In this document: one piece after another, positions 52,146 through 60,645 of the stretch | Layout: every line of letters starts with the position of its first letter | Position numbering within the stretch: position 1 is the stretch's first letter | Source: Bacteroidota bacterium | GTDB lineage: Bacteria; Bacteroidota; Bacteroidia; Chitinophagales; Chitinophagaceae | Direction: 5' to 3' | Assembly (NCBI GenBank): GCA_018268055.1 | Contig: JAFDXF010000017.1 | Coordinates: forward strand, 62,001-126,000 | DNA: 64,000 bases | Notes under the pieces: model-generated | Databases searched by the model: none | Seen by the model: only the letters and a program-made list of their open reading frames with translations | Told to the model about the DNA's origin: nothing | Translations under genes and position numbers: made by a program

Positions 52146-52299
52146 TGTGGGGTGATGAAATGGCGTGAGCCTGGCAGACATGCCCTCTTGTCTCGGGGGT
52201 GAAGATAATAGGATAAACATAAGGTAATGGGTTGACCACTAATGCTAGCAGTGCCTTATAGCTAACTACTTCGTGGAGGTTCGATCCCTCCCCCTACAG
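52146..52299 (+). ncRNA. Unusual tRNA-like RNA with D-loop hairpin insertion and ~75-nt variable arm
   Basis: By hand folding: acceptor stem TGTGGGG (52146-52152) with CCCTACA (52292-52298), one G-U pair, then discriminator G52299; no encoded CCA. D-stem ATG (52155-52157)/CAT (52179-52181), whose loop AAAT...TGGCAGA contains an inserted GGC-GTGA-GCC hairpin with a GNRA loop. Anticodon-like arm CCCTC-TTGTCTC-GGGGG (52183-52199), triplet GTC, with T at position 37. Variable arm 52200-52273 closed by TGAAG/CTTCG and containing ATAAGG/CCTTAT (52219-52224, 52254-52259) and CACT/AGTG stems. T-arm GGAGG-TTCGATC-CCTCC (52275-52291) is canonical. The D-arm resembles class II tRNA-Leu. It is about 154 nt, far longer than any class II tRNA, and lacks tmRNA hallmarks. 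Function unknown. Confidence 0.75.
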
Positions 52300-52300
52300 C

Positions 52301-52331
52301 AAAAGCCTTCCGAATTAGGAAGGCTTTTTTA
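52301..52331 (+). terminator. Strong rho-independent terminator of the tRNA-like RNA
   Basis: AAAAGCCTTCC (52301-52311) and GGAAGGCTTTT (52318-52328) form a perfect 11-bp stem with a 6-base loop, running into further Ts. It begins two bases after the RNA's predicted 3' end. Confidence 0.85.
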
Positions 52332-52353
52332 TTTTCATATCTACTATAAAATC

Positions 52354-52384
52354 TTGCATTTCTAATATTACGGAGGTACTTTTG
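52354..52384 (+). promoter_or_regulatory. Promoter of the DUF3078 gene
   Basis: TTG (52354-52356), 20 bases, TACTTTTG (52377-52384) is a full -33/-7 match, about 10 bases from the predicted transcript start to the ATG at 52402. Confidence 0.55.
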
Positions 52385-52401
52385 CACAAAATTTCAAAAA
52401 A

Positions 52402-53334
52402 ATGAGGAGAGTCGTATGGGTGTGCTTCGTGTTAATCAGCTACTCGGTGCAAGCGCAGGATGCAAGCATTAAGAGTTTGAAAACAGCTACTGAAAGAACT
52501 ATTAAAAAGGAAGCAGATACTTCTAGTAAGACATGGAAGAAAGGTGGGTTGTATAGCTTTAATGTGGCGCAAGGAACATTAAGTAACTGGGCTGCTGGCG
52601 GTGACGATTTTTCACTTGCATTAAATTCTTTGTTTAGTTTATATGCTTATTATAAAAAAGGAAGACATAGCTGGGATAATACATTGGATTATTATCTGGG
52701 ATATGTAAACACAACCAGCCTTGGCGGAAGAAAAAATGATGACCGCTTAGATTTTCTATCAAAGGTGGGACATTCTATTAGTCCAAGGTTTAGTATAGCA
52801 GAGCTACTCAACTTCCGTACACAAACATTGAAGGGATATACATACTCCGGCACTACAAAAACATATACTTCAAATTTTTTGGCACCGGGCTATCTTTTAC
52901 TGAGTGCAGGTCTTGATTATAAACCTGTAAAAAATTTGTCTATTTATTTTTCGCCTGCAACAGCTCGTTGGGTGATTGTGAATGATACAGCTTTATCTAA
53001 TCAAGGACTTTATGGTGTCAATCCAGGAAGAAAATCAAAATTAGAGTTCGGTGGTTTTGCTACGATTAATTTTTCAAAAGACTTCAACAAATTCGTTTCT
53101 TTTAAAAGCCGTCTTGATTTGTTTTCTAATTATAATCACAATCCGCAAGATGTGGATGTGTATATGTCCAATATGTTGACGGCAAAAATTGGAAAACTCA
53201 TCGCTGTAAACTGGGGTGTTGATTTAATTTATGATGATGATGTAAAATTGTTTGGACCAAATAAAACATCTCCGGCACTGCAATTCAAGTCAATGGTTGG
53301 CATTGGCTTACAAATTCGTTTTAAAAGCAAATAA
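52402..53334 (+). CDS. DUF3078 outer-membrane-type protein
   Basis: 310 residues with a signal peptide (VVWVCFVLISYSVQAQ). The DUF3078 block follows: WKKGGLYSFNVAQGTLSNWA, AGGDDFSLALNSLFSLYAYY, WDNTLDYYLGYVNTTSLGGR, then GLDYKPVKNLSIYFSPATAR. It ends in a beta-strand-rich region (MVGIGLQIRFKSK). The family is widespread in Bacteroidota, predicted to be an outer-membrane barrel of unknown function. It has its own promoter and is followed 24 bases later by trmB. Confidence 0.85.
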   Translation: MRRVVWVCFVLISYSVQAQDASIKSLKTATERTIKKEADTSSKTWKKGGLYSFNVAQGTLSNWAAGGDDFSLALNSLFSLYAYYKKGRHSWDNTLDYYLGYVNTTSLGGRKNDDRLDFLSKVGHSISPRFSIAELLNFRTQTLKGYTYSGTTKTYTSNFLAPGYLLLSAGLDYKPVKNLSIYFSPATARWVIVNDTALSNQGLYGVNPGRKSKLEFGGFATINFSKDFNKFVSFKSRLDLFSNYNHNPQDVDVYMSNMLTAKIGKLIAVNWGVDLIYDDDVKLFGPNKTSPALQFKSMVGIGLQIRFKSK

Positions 53335-53358
53335 GCTAAAGATTATACTTATCGGATA

Positions 53359-54060
53359 ATGGGTCAAAAAAAATTAGTTCGGTTTGCAGAGTTAGATACT
53401 TTCTCCAATGTATTGCAGTTTCCCAAAGATATTGCCGGCAATTGGTCTGTTCATTTTAAAAACAACCAGCTGATTACTTTAGAGCTTGCCTGTGGCAAAG
53501 GAGAATATGCAGTGGGCTTAGGCCGATTATTTCCGCAACGAAATTTTATCGGCATTGATTTAAAAGGCAATCGTATTTGGGTAGGAGCTAAAAAAGCATT
53601 GCAGGAAAACTTGACTAACGTGGCTTTTCTAAGAACACAAATTGATCAGATTGCTACTTACTTTTCTAAAAATGAAGTACAAGAGATTTGGATTACGTTT
53701 CCCGATCCGCAATTGCGCACCTCCAAAGCCAAAAAGCGTTTGACACACCCCAAGTTTTTACGCCTGTATCAACAGTTTCTTGTAAGTGGCGGGCTTATTC
53801 ATTTAAAAACAGACAGCCCTGATTTGTATCAGTTTACAAAGACTGTTATTAATATGTACGATTGTCAATTGATAACTGATTGCGATAATGTGTATGCTGC
53901 CGAAGAAATAAAACCAGAATTGAAAATAAAAACACATTACGAATCACTCGACATTGCGGGGAGTAACCGGATTCATTATCTCTGCTTCTCACTTCCTGAA
54001 GCTTTACCCGGATTGGAAAAAGATGAACTACTAAAACAATTGTTGAAAGAAGATGAATGA
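53359..54060 (+). CDS. trmB: tRNA (guanine-N7-)-methyltransferase
   Basis: 233 residues. The SAM-binding start LELACGKGEYAVGLGRLFPQ and NFIGIDLKGNRIWVGAKKAL, the acidic FLRTQIDQIATYFSKNEV and the family signature IWITFPDPQLRTSKAKKRLT followed by HPKFLRLYQ identify TrmB. It makes m7G46 in the variable loop of tRNAs. It is probably co-translated with the DUF5522 gene that overlaps its end. Confidence 0.96.
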   Translation: MGQKKLVRFAELDTFSNVLQFPKDIAGNWSVHFKNNQLITLELACGKGEYAVGLGRLFPQRNFIGIDLKGNRIWVGAKKALQENLTNVAFLRTQIDQIATYFSKNEVQEIWITFPDPQLRTSKAKKRLTHPKFLRLYQQFLVSGGLIHLKTDSPDLYQFTKTVINMYDCQLITDCDNVYAAEEIKPELKIKTHYESLDIAGSNRIHYLCFSLPEALPGLEKDELLKQLLKEDE

Positions 54061-54202
54061 GCTGGTTGAAAATGTTCACTACTATATTAACGAAAAAGGG
54101 CTTGTAGTTTTTACAAAACAGTTTCTTATAAAGCGTGGCTATTGCTGTGGAAATGGATGCTTGCATTGCCCTTATAATTATGAAAACGTGAGAGAGCCGT
54201 AA
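54053..54202 (+). CDS. DUF5522 mini-protein (cysteine-rich)
   Basis: This 49-residue gene starts at ATG 54053, eight bases before the trmB stop codon, in another frame. The product reads MNELVENVHYYINEKGLVVF and continues with FLIKRGYCCGNGCLHCPYNY near the C-terminus. The CCGNGCxHCPY cluster is the DUF5522 signature, with four cysteines that may bind a metal. The function is not known to me. Overlap with trmB argues for coupled translation and for a real gene despite its size. Confidence 0.85.
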   Translation: MNELVENVHYYINEKGLVVFTKQFLIKRGYCCGNGCLHCPYNYENVREP

Positions 54203-54325
54203 AAGACTATATTACTTGAAAGAAAAAACGGGAATAGCGATGTTATTCCTTCTTCCGTAAACAGTTTTCCCGATTTGTAAAGAATATAATTTGTTCTACA
54301 TTTTCTTTGCACGCAAAAAAAGAAA

Positions 54326-54844
54326 ATGGCTCAGCGCTCTACAGTGCATAATAAAATGCGCATCTATCACCGATACTTAGGTTTCTTCCTGGCAGGTATA
54401 ATGGCTGTATATGCTGTCAGCGGTATGGTATTGGTTTTCAGAACTACTGATTTTTTAAAAAATAAAAAAACAATTGTAAAACAATTAGAACCGGGTTTAA
54501 CTTCAGAAAAAGTTGGTCAGGCTATTAGATTACGAGATTTAAAGTTTGACTCAACTACAAGTGCGATTAAAACGTTTAAGCAAGGAACCTATAATACTGA
54601 AACAGGAGAAGTAAACTATTTTGTAATGAAGCTACCTGTGGTGTTGGATAAGCTCACCAATCTGCACAAAGCAACAACTAATGATCCTCTGTATTATCTG
54701 AATATATTCTTTGGAGCATCACTACTCTTTTTTGTTATTTCTACATTTTGGATGTTTTTACCAAAGACTACGATTTTTAAGAAAGGATTGATCTTCACCG
54801 GCGCCGGATTGTTACTTACGTTGATAATGATATTTTGGAGTTAA
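54326..54844 (+). CDS. PepSY-associated transmembrane protein
   Basis: 172 residues. TM1 is at about 15-37 (HRYLGFFLAGIMAVYAVSGM), with a preceding His in KMRIYHRYLG typical of PepSY_TM proteins. A periplasmic region at 40-125 carries a short PepSY-like stretch (QGTYNTETGEVNYFVMKLPV). TM2 and TM3 are at about 126-146 and 152-171. Such proteins are thought to take part in iron reduction or respiratory electron transfer, but this is a short, divergent member and its activity is uncertain. Confidence 0.75.
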   Translation: MAQRSTVHNKMRIYHRYLGFFLAGIMAVYAVSGMVLVFRTTDFLKNKKTIVKQLEPGLTSEKVGQAIRLRDLKFDSTTSAIKTFKQGTYNTETGEVNYFVMKLPVVLDKLTNLHKATTNDPLYYLNIFFGASLLFFVISTFWMFLPKTTIFKKGLIFTGAGLLLTLIMIFWS

Positions 54845-54866
54845 TGTTTTCTAAAACCACCAATAA

Positions 54867-54900
54867 AAAACCCGATACTTTTTAAAATGTATCGGGTTTT
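54867..54900. terminator. Bidirectional rho-independent terminator
   Basis: AAAACCCGATAC (54867-54878) and GTATCGGGTTTT (54889-54900) form a perfect 12-bp stem with a 10-base loop. A and T flanks serve both the membrane-protein gene and the convergent aminopeptidase gene. Confidence 0.85.
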
Positions 54901-54921
54901 AATATTCTTACAAATTTATTT

Positions 54922-56877
54922 TTAAGGCGTTTTCTTTTTCCATGTGTTGTTATCACGATTATAATCGGGTAATAACTTATCGGGATCCAGTGTTACTTCT
55001 TTTATTTCGCTGGTAGTGTTCACGTTGAATGTCCACTCACTTCCACGCTGCCATATCTCTACCGGAAGGCTGATGCGTTGCTCTTTGCCATTCGTTTCTT
55101 TTATCAACACATTTACCGGCATTGGCATTTTATCTAATAGTTGAATAGTAATTTGTGCGCCATTCTCTGCTTTATTCTTAATGTATGAAACATCTTTTAC
55201 GGCTACATCAAACTTCCATGCATTCAGCACCCATGCTTTCCAAAACCAACCCAAGTCTTCGCCTGCTACATTTTCCATAGTGCGGAAAAAATCCCAAGGA
55301 GTAGGATGCTTGTATGCCCAACGCTGAATATATTCACGGAAAGCCGCATCAAATCTATCTTTACCCAACACAGCATTTCTCAATGCATCCAGCATCATAG
55401 CAGGTTTCAGATATGCTGCCACGCCAAGATTTTGCGCTTGAATTACTTCAGGAATATTAAACAAGCCATCCATCTTATCTCCAAACGTGTATTTGATCAT
55501 AAACGGAGAAGTTGGATCGTTAAAGAAACTTTGCTCGTTAAACTCTCCATTATTAAATGCTGCAGTAGAAAGGTTGTTGATATAAGTATTAAACCCTTCA
55601 TCCATCCAAGCATATTTTCTTTCATTGCTGCCTACAATCATCGGAAACCAATTGTGCCCAAACTCATGATCTTCTACGCCCCATAAGCCTGCACCACTTT
55701 CGCCACTGCTACAAAATACAATACCCGGATATTCCATACCGCCTACGATGCCTGCAACGTTTGTTGCAACCGGCCATGGATATTCATAAAAGTTTTTAGA
55801 ATAAAATTCAATCGTTGCTTTCACCATTTCGGTAGAGCGTTGCCATCCGTCTTTCTTAATACTTTCAACAGGATAAGCACTTGCAGCTAACGACTTCTTA
55901 CCACTTGGCAAATTGATTTTTGCAGCATCATACACAAATGCTTTTGAAGCAGCCCATGCAGCATCTCTTGTATTATTTATTTTAAACTTCCAAGTTATGT
56001 TTGCTGCCTTTGGCCTTGAGTTAGGATCGGTTACTTCTTTATCGCTGCGAATCATTACAGTCTTATCGCTGTTCTTTGCTTGATCCAATCTTTTCAGTTG
56101 CTCTGGAGTAAAACAATCTTGTGGATTGGTCAGCTCTCCTGAACCAACTAAAATAAGATTGCCCGGTGCAGTAATATTAAATTCAATATCACCATACTCT
56201 AAATAAAACTCACCTGCACCGAGGTAAGGCAATGTATTCCATCCTTGAACATCATCATACACACAAAGGCGAGGAAACCACTGAGCTATTTCATAGATCC
56301 AACCGTTTTTAGTTTTCAGTCTCCCCATACGGTCAGTACCATACTCAGGAACACTGAATTGATAATTGATTTTTATTTTCAATTTACCGCCCGAAGATTT
56401 CAAGGCGTCTTGCAGCCATACCTGCATGCGAGTATCGGTTACATTATACTTTGGTGTAAATGTTTTACCATCATATTCTACCGAAATAGATTTTACTACA
56501 TCGCCATCTGTATATTTTGCAGTCGCAAATCGTCCGCCCGATGGCGGCGTAGTAGCCGTAGCACGAGAATCTTTGCGATAGATATTTTGGTCCACTTGCA
56601 GCCAGATAAATTTTAAATTGTCCGGACTGTTGTTGGTGTAAGAAATTTCTACATCACCACTCACGCTATTATTGACGGTATCAAGTGTAGCGTTGATTTT
56701 ATAATCGGCTCTATTTTGCCAATACTTTGGTCCCGGCTCGCCGCTACCACTGCGAAACTCATTGCCCGGAAACGTGTAAAACGTTGGATTAAACGCATCT
56801 CGATTATCATAAGTGCTTTGTGCAAAAGCAACAACACCCAGAATCATCGCTGCGAAACTGAAGAATAATTTTTTCAT
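54922..56877 (-). CDS. Secreted M1-family zinc aminopeptidase
   Basis: About 651 residues from ATG 56877, where a signal peptide begins (MKKLFFSFAAMILGVVAFAQ); the frame is open 20 codons further. An N-terminal beta domain at about 40-290 precedes the gluzincin core GIVGGMEYPGIVF (GxMEN-like, with Glu), DHEFGHNWFPMIVGSNER (HExxH variant HEFGH) and KYAWMDEGFNTYINN (third ligand Glu). It lacks a type IX sorting domain, so it is likely periplasmic or outer-membrane associated. It cuts N-terminal residues from peptides. Confidence 0.93.
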   Translation of the reverse strand: MKKLFFSFAAMILGVVAFAQSTYDNRDAFNPTFYTFPGNEFRSGSGEPGPKYWQNRADYKINATLDTVNNSVSGDVEISYTNNSPDNLKFIWLQVDQNIYRKDSRATATTPPSGGRFATAKYTDGDVVKSISVEYDGKTFTPKYNVTDTRMQVWLQDALKSSGGKLKIKINYQFSVPEYGTDRMGRLKTKNGWIYEIAQWFPRLCVYDDVQGWNTLPYLGAGEFYLEYGDIEFNITAPGNLILVGSGELTNPQDCFTPEQLKRLDQAKNSDKTVMIRSDKEVTDPNSRPKAANITWKFKINNTRDAAWAASKAFVYDAAKINLPSGKKSLAASAYPVESIKKDGWQRSTEMVKATIEFYSKNFYEYPWPVATNVAGIVGGMEYPGIVFCSSGESGAGLWGVEDHEFGHNWFPMIVGSNERKYAWMDEGFNTYINNLSTAAFNNGEFNEQSFFNDPTSPFMIKYTFGDKMDGLFNIPEVIQAQNLGVAAYLKPAMMLDALRNAVLGKDRFDAAFREYIQRWAYKHPTPWDFFRTMENVAGEDLGWFWKAWVLNAWKFDVAVKDVSYIKNKAENGAQITIQLLDKMPMPVNVLIKETNGKEQRISLPVEIWQRGSEWTFNVNTTSEIKEVTLDPDKLLPDYNRDNNTWKKKTP

Positions 56878-57346
56878 TAATATATACTTTTGAAACGGAA
56901 AGATAATAGAAAACACTACAAGGTTGTAACCTTTCATACTCTATTTACATTTATTTAGGAAATAATTAGGGCTGTCGGCTTTTTGTTTACTGCTGATTCC
57001 CGATAGTCAGATGGATTATTGCTCACTGCTGCTATTCCACCACAGTGACTCACAGACCAAAACCCAATTTGAGATATTCGCTTCTATCGGGCAGCTATTG
57101 ACTAAGCGATAAAGTGCTGAAGAGTTGAATCAAGTTGAAGGTGATGGAATCTTGTTATATAACCATCGCAATATTCAGAGGAGCATTGAAGCTTCAAAAA
57201 ATAAAATCATTTTTACACTCTATTTTTCATCTTCGCTAAAATCAATATACCGTCTTGCAATTCTACAGTACAAATAATATATTTGAGGAGATATGATTTT
57301 GAGAAGAATATTGTAAAACCAAACACTTTCAACTACTTTTTAAAAA
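56878..57346 (+). other. Gene-free stretch upstream of the J-domain protein
   Basis: About 470 bases with no supported gene. The left part (56960-57220) is less AT-rich and contains runs such as GCTCACTGCTGCTATTCC; neither strand gives a convincing protein, so it may be decayed sequence. A degenerate copy of the DUF1016-flanking repeat is at 57254-57290. Confidence 0.4.
57254..57290 (+). repeat. Degenerate third copy of the 43-bp repeat
   Basis: CTTGCAATTCT...ACAAATA...TTTGAG aligns with the repeats at 28071 and 29335 at roughly three quarters of positions, in the same orientation. It lies about 57 bases before the J-domain gene start. Confidence 0.5.
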
Positions 57347-58012
57347 TTGATTAAAGAATACTATTACATACTTGGTGTACAAAAGAATGCTACAACAGAT
57401 GAAATAAAACGGGCATATAGAAAGTTGTCACATAAATTTCATCCAGACAAAAACGGTGGTGATGAATTTTTTACAGAAAAATTTAAAGAAATTCAAGAAG
57501 CATACGAGGTTCTTTCTAATCCTAAAAAGCGAAAAATATTTGACAATTCCAGATACGGTTATACCTACACTCATCAACAAAATAAAAAACAATATAATGA
57601 TCTTGAAATTGATTATTTTAATTCAAGCAGATTATATTTTGAAATAGGGCAAGAAATAACTTTTAGTTGGAATACTACCAATGCAGATAAAGTAACCATC
57701 AGCCCTTTCGGGGAACAGCCGACAAGCGGGCAAAGAGTTTATACAATTTTAAATTGCGAAACCGCTTCAATGATTTTTGAATTAGTTGCAGAAAATGTTA
57801 AGTTGGGAAAACGTGTAAATGCAGTACTCATATTAAAAAATAATTCATACAAAGAGCACAAACAAAAGACTAAAGAAGAAATTGAAAAAGAGGGTAGGCA
57901 AATACTTGAAGAACAAATATATAATAAACAAGTTCAGAAAGTCGTAACAGTTATATTTGTTGCGATATTCTTGTTCATTCTGTTTAGAGTAATTCAATTG
58001 GCCTTAAGGTGA
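57347..58012 (+). CDS. J-domain membrane protein with a TTG start
   Basis: 221 residues. The J domain fills residues 5-70 with an intact HPD motif (KFHPDKNGG) and [21 protein letters not shown] beta-rich middle part at about 90-165 ([40 protein letters not shown]) looks like an Ig-type fold. A charged helix and a C-terminal membrane segment at about 198-218 ([20 protein letters not shown]) follow. It should stimulate a DnaK ATPase at the membrane face. A stop codon lies just upstream in frame, so TTG 57347 is the only plausible start. Confidence 0.85.
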   Translation: MIKEYYYILGVQKNATTDEIKRAYRKLSHKFHPDKNGGDEFFTEKFKEIQEAYEVLSNPKKRKIFDNSRYGYTYTHQQNKKQYNDLEIDYFNSSRLYFEIGQEITFSWNTTNADKVTISPFGEQPTSGQRVYTILNCETASMIFELVAENVKLGKRVNAVLILKNNSYKEHKQKTKEEIEKEGRQILEEQIYNKQVQKVVTVIFVAIFLFILFRVIQLALR

Positions 58013-58209
58013 TAATGTTTTAAGAGCTTATAAAATAGAATAAATGAATAAGAACTTTCTGCGTCAAACAATTCAAAAACTAATTATCCAAAATATTATT
58101 AAGCTTTATATCGAAACCTTGATAAATCCCCATTATAGATATTTCATAAAAAGCAATTTGAAATATTAGATTCTCTGCATTCACTCTGTAGTTGAAAATT
58201 TGCTTTGTT

Positions 58210-58977
58210 CTAAATTTTCACATCTAAATATACAGGGCAGTGATCACTGTGCTTTACATCAGGAAAAATGTCTGCGTTCTTTAAATTATTTTTCAATGGT
58301 TCTGTAACATTAATATAATCAATCCGCCATCCCTTATTTTGTAAGCGTACCGAAGGGAAGCGCTGACTCCACCAGCTATATCGATGCGGCTCCGGATGAA
58401 ATACACGGAAGGCATCAATCCAACCACTATCTAAAAGTTTTGTCATCCATGCTCGCTCGTCCGGCAAGAAGCCCGAAGATTTTTTATTTCCTTTCGGATC
58501 GTGAATGTCAATTTCATTGTGTGCGATGTTGTAATCTCCACAGAGGATTAATTGGGGATGTGTCTTTTTCAAGTCGTTGAGCCAATTATAAAATTCATCC
58601 AACCATTGGTATTTAAAACCTTGACGTTCATCGCCACTTGTTCCGGAAGGAAAATAGGCGTTAATCAATCGTACGTCTTTAAAGTCCAATTGAATTACCC
58701 TACCTTCATCATCGCTTGCGCCATGACCATTTCCATACGTCACATTATCCGGTTTTATTTTAGTAAACACGGCTACACCGCTATAGCCTTTTTTCTTTGC
58801 ACTGAACCAATATTGATGATAACCCAGTGCATCAAATAATTTTGCATCCACATCGCCCTGTACTGCTTTTGTTTCTTGCACACATATTACATCTGCAGGA
58901 TCTGTTTTCAACCAATCAATAAAACCTTTTTTTATAGCTGCACGAATACCATTAACATTGTAACTGATGATACGCAT
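58210..58977 (-). CDS. xth: Exodeoxyribonuclease III
   Basis: 255 residues of the EEP nuclease fold. Catalytic elements are visible: SYNVNGIRAAIKKGF (Asn), ICVQETKAV (Glu), ILCGDYNIAHNEIDIHD (Asp and Asn) and KHSDHCPVYLDV (Asp-His). The YGNGHGASDDEGRVI and FLPDERAWMTKLLDSGWIDA blocks are typical of Xth/ExoA. It repairs abasic sites by cutting 5' to the lesion and degrades 3' ends. About 200 bases without features separate it from the J-domain gene. It is divergent from the LOG gene. Confidence 0.95.
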   Translation of the reverse strand: MRIISYNVNGIRAAIKKGFIDWLKTDPADVICVQETKAVQGDVDAKLFDALGYHQYWFSAKKKGYSGVAVFTKIKPDNVTYGNGHGASDDEGRVIQLDFKDVRLINAYFPSGTSGDERQGFKYQWLDEFYNWLNDLKKTHPQLILCGDYNIAHNEIDIHDPKGNKKSSGFLPDERAWMTKLLDSGWIDAFRVFHPEPHRYSWWSQRFPSVRLQNKGWRIDYINVTEPLKNNLKNADIFPDVKHSDHCPVYLDVKI

Positions 58978-59016
58978 AAAATTTTTCTTTATCTTGACGG
59001 CAATTTACAATTAACT

Positions 59017-59763
59017 ATGGATGCACAAACTAATTTGAAAGAACTGCCCATTATTCCTGCGAAAGAAGCAGTTTATTTAGATGGTCCCAAAAGCAGAGGT
59101 TATGAATTGGGTTTTGCTTGGCGTGTATTTTGGCAATTTATCAAAGGGTTTCGTACACTGCACTTTGTCGGGCCTTGTATTACTGTTTTTGGCTCTGCAC
59201 GGTTTAAAGAAGAACATCAATATTATCAGGCTGCAAGAGAATTTGGTAAACGCATTGCAGAAGAGGGTATGACTACAATGACTGGTGGCGGCCCCGGTAC
59301 AATGGAAGCAGCCAATCGCGGCGCTTTCGAAAATGGAGGCATGTCTATTGGCTGCAATATCAAATTGCCTTTTGAACAAAAACCCAATCCTTATGTTCAA
59401 AAGTCAATTACGTTTGAGCATTTCTTTGTACGCAAAGTTTTATTGGTAAAATATTCTTATGCCTTCGTCATTATGCCAGGCGGCTTTGGCACTATGGATG
59501 AGTTTTTTGAAATACTTACACTTGTACAAACAAAAACTGTAACAGATTTTCCAATTGTATTATTCGGTAAAGAGTATTATGGAAAATTATTAACACTGAT
59601 GGAAGAAATGGCAGAGAAAGGAACAATCGCCAAAAAAGATATGGAACTTGTTTTGTTGACCGATGATATTGACGAAGCGATGAAACATATTAGATCTTAT
59701 ATAAAAGACAACTACAAAGTGAAACCAAGAAAAAGATTGTGGTGGTTTTTTGAAAAGCAATAA
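59017..59763 (+). CDS. LOG-family Rossmann-fold protein (TIGR00730-type)
   Basis: 248 residues from ATG 59017 (MDAQTNLKELPI); the frame is open upstream into the exonuclease gene but homologous sequence starts here. LOG family motifs are ITVFGSARFKEEHQYYQAAR, TGGGPGTMEAANRGAFENGG and IMPGGFGTMDEFFEILTL (the PGGxGTxxE signature with catalytic Glu). Proteins of this fold are cytokinin-type 5'-monophosphate phosphoribohydrolases or nucleotide pyrophosphatases. The natural substrate in bacteria like this is not settled. It starts an operon with the SemiSWEET and HAD genes. Confidence 0.88.
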   Translation: MDAQTNLKELPIIPAKEAVYLDGPKSRGYELGFAWRVFWQFIKGFRTLHFVGPCITVFGSARFKEEHQYYQAAREFGKRIAEEGMTTMTGGGPGTMEAANRGAFENGGMSIGCNIKLPFEQKPNPYVQKSITFEHFFVRKVLLVKYSYAFVIMPGGFGTMDEFFEILTLVQTKTVTDFPIVLFGKEYYGKLLTLMEEMAEKGTIAKKDMELVLLTDDIDEAMKHIRSYIKDNYKVKPRKRLWWFFEKQ

Positions 59764-59773
59764 ATCAATTCAA

Positions 59774-60031
59774 ATGAGTGCTGCTGATATATTAGGATAT
59801 ACTGCCGGAGCTATTACTTCTTTAACCTTTTTACCGCAGGTAATTAAAACTTGGAAAGCAAAATCTGCCAAAGATGTTTCGCTGATGATGTTTGTGATTG
59901 CTGCGGTGAATGAAGCTATGTGGATTGTATATGGCGCTATGTTAGATAATTGGGTGATTATCTTAACCAATGCCATTGTGCTCGCCATGTCGCTTATTAT
60001 GATTGTATTAAAATTAAAGTATGGAAAGTGA
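59774..60031 (+). CDS. SemiSWEET-type sugar transporter
   Basis: 85 residues from ATG 59774, the usual size for SemiSWEETs. Three helices: about 4-24 (ILGYTAGAITSLTFLPQVIK, containing the PQ motif FLPQV), 36-55 (SLMMFVIAAVNEAMWIVYG) and 60-80 (WVIILTNAIVLAMSLIMIVL). The TNA segment carries the conserved Asn of the substrate site. It acts as a dimer and lets small sugars pass down their gradient across the inner membrane. It overlaps the HAD gene by 11 bases. Confidence 0.92.
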   Translation: MSAADILGYTAGAITSLTFLPQVIKTWKAKSAKDVSLMMFVIAAVNEAMWIVYGAMLDNWVIILTNAIVLAMSLIMIVLKLKYGK

Positions 60032-60644
60032 GATTCAAATAAATACAGTGGTTTTTGATTTAGGCGGCGTGCTGATAGACTGGAACCCGCTTTATGTTTT
60101 TGATGAAAATTATTTTGAATCATTAAGCCAACGAGAACATTTTTTCAAACATATCTGCACCGGCGATTGGAATGAAAATCAAGATGCAGGTTATCCTATT
60201 TCAAAAGCAACAGAAGAAAGAGTAAAATTATTTCCGGACTGGGAAAAACCAATTCGTGATTTCTATGGCCGTTGGGAAGAGATGCTCGGTGATGCCATAG
60301 AAGAGACACTGAATTTATTTCAACAAATGAAAGATAAAGGCGATTTAAAATTTTATGCTCTTACGAATTGGAGTGCAGAAACATTTCCGGTGGCGCTACA
60401 ACGGTTTAATTTTTTACAATGGTTTGACAGATTGATTGTAAGCGGTGAGGAAAAAACAAGGAAACCCTTCCCTGAGTTTTATAATATTCTTTCAAACCGA
60501 TATGGAGTAACGCCTGCCAATGCTTTATTCATTGATGATAATGAAAGAAACATAAAAGCGGCAGCACAATTAGGTTATCACACGGTCCATTTTACTTCTC
60601 CAAAATTATTGGAGAATGTTTTGAAGAATATGAAACTAATTTAA
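60021..60644 (+). CDS. HAD-superfamily (subfamily IA) phosphatase
   Basis: 207 residues. Motif I appears as VVFDLGGVLIDWNP (the DxGGV variant common in HAD-IA proteins), motif II as ALTNWSAETF, motif III as GEEKTRKPFPEFY and motif IV as ALFIDDNERNIKAAAQLG. It should be a cytoplasmic phosphatase of small phosphorylated metabolites. Translation is coupled to the SemiSWEET gene (11-base overlap), so a sugar phosphate is a likely substrate (inference). It meets the metH gene end on, one base apart. Confidence 0.9.
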   Translation: MESEIQINTVVFDLGGVLIDWNPLYVFDENYFESLSQREHFFKHICTGDWNENQDAGYPISKATEERVKLFPDWEKPIRDFYGRWEEMLGDAIEETLNLFQQMKDKGDLKFYALTNWSAETFPVALQRFNFLQWFDRLIVSGEEKTRKPFPEFYNILSNRYGVTPANALFIDDNERNIKAAAQLGYHTVHFTSPKLLENVLKNMKLI

Positions 60645-60645
60645 T

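Noticed and set aside
52146..52299. Ordinary tRNA-Leu/Tyr/Ser gene, tRNA with group I intron, or tmRNA
   Set aside because: The span is about twice a class II tRNA, the extra sequence lies in the D-loop and variable arm and not in the anticodon loop, it is too short for a group I intron, and no tag-peptide frame or tmRNA 5' consensus is present.
56960..57220. Decayed protein gene in the gap before the J-domain gene
   Set aside because: The base composition differs from its surroundings, but reading both strands gave no recognisable motif and many stops. Left as unassigned.
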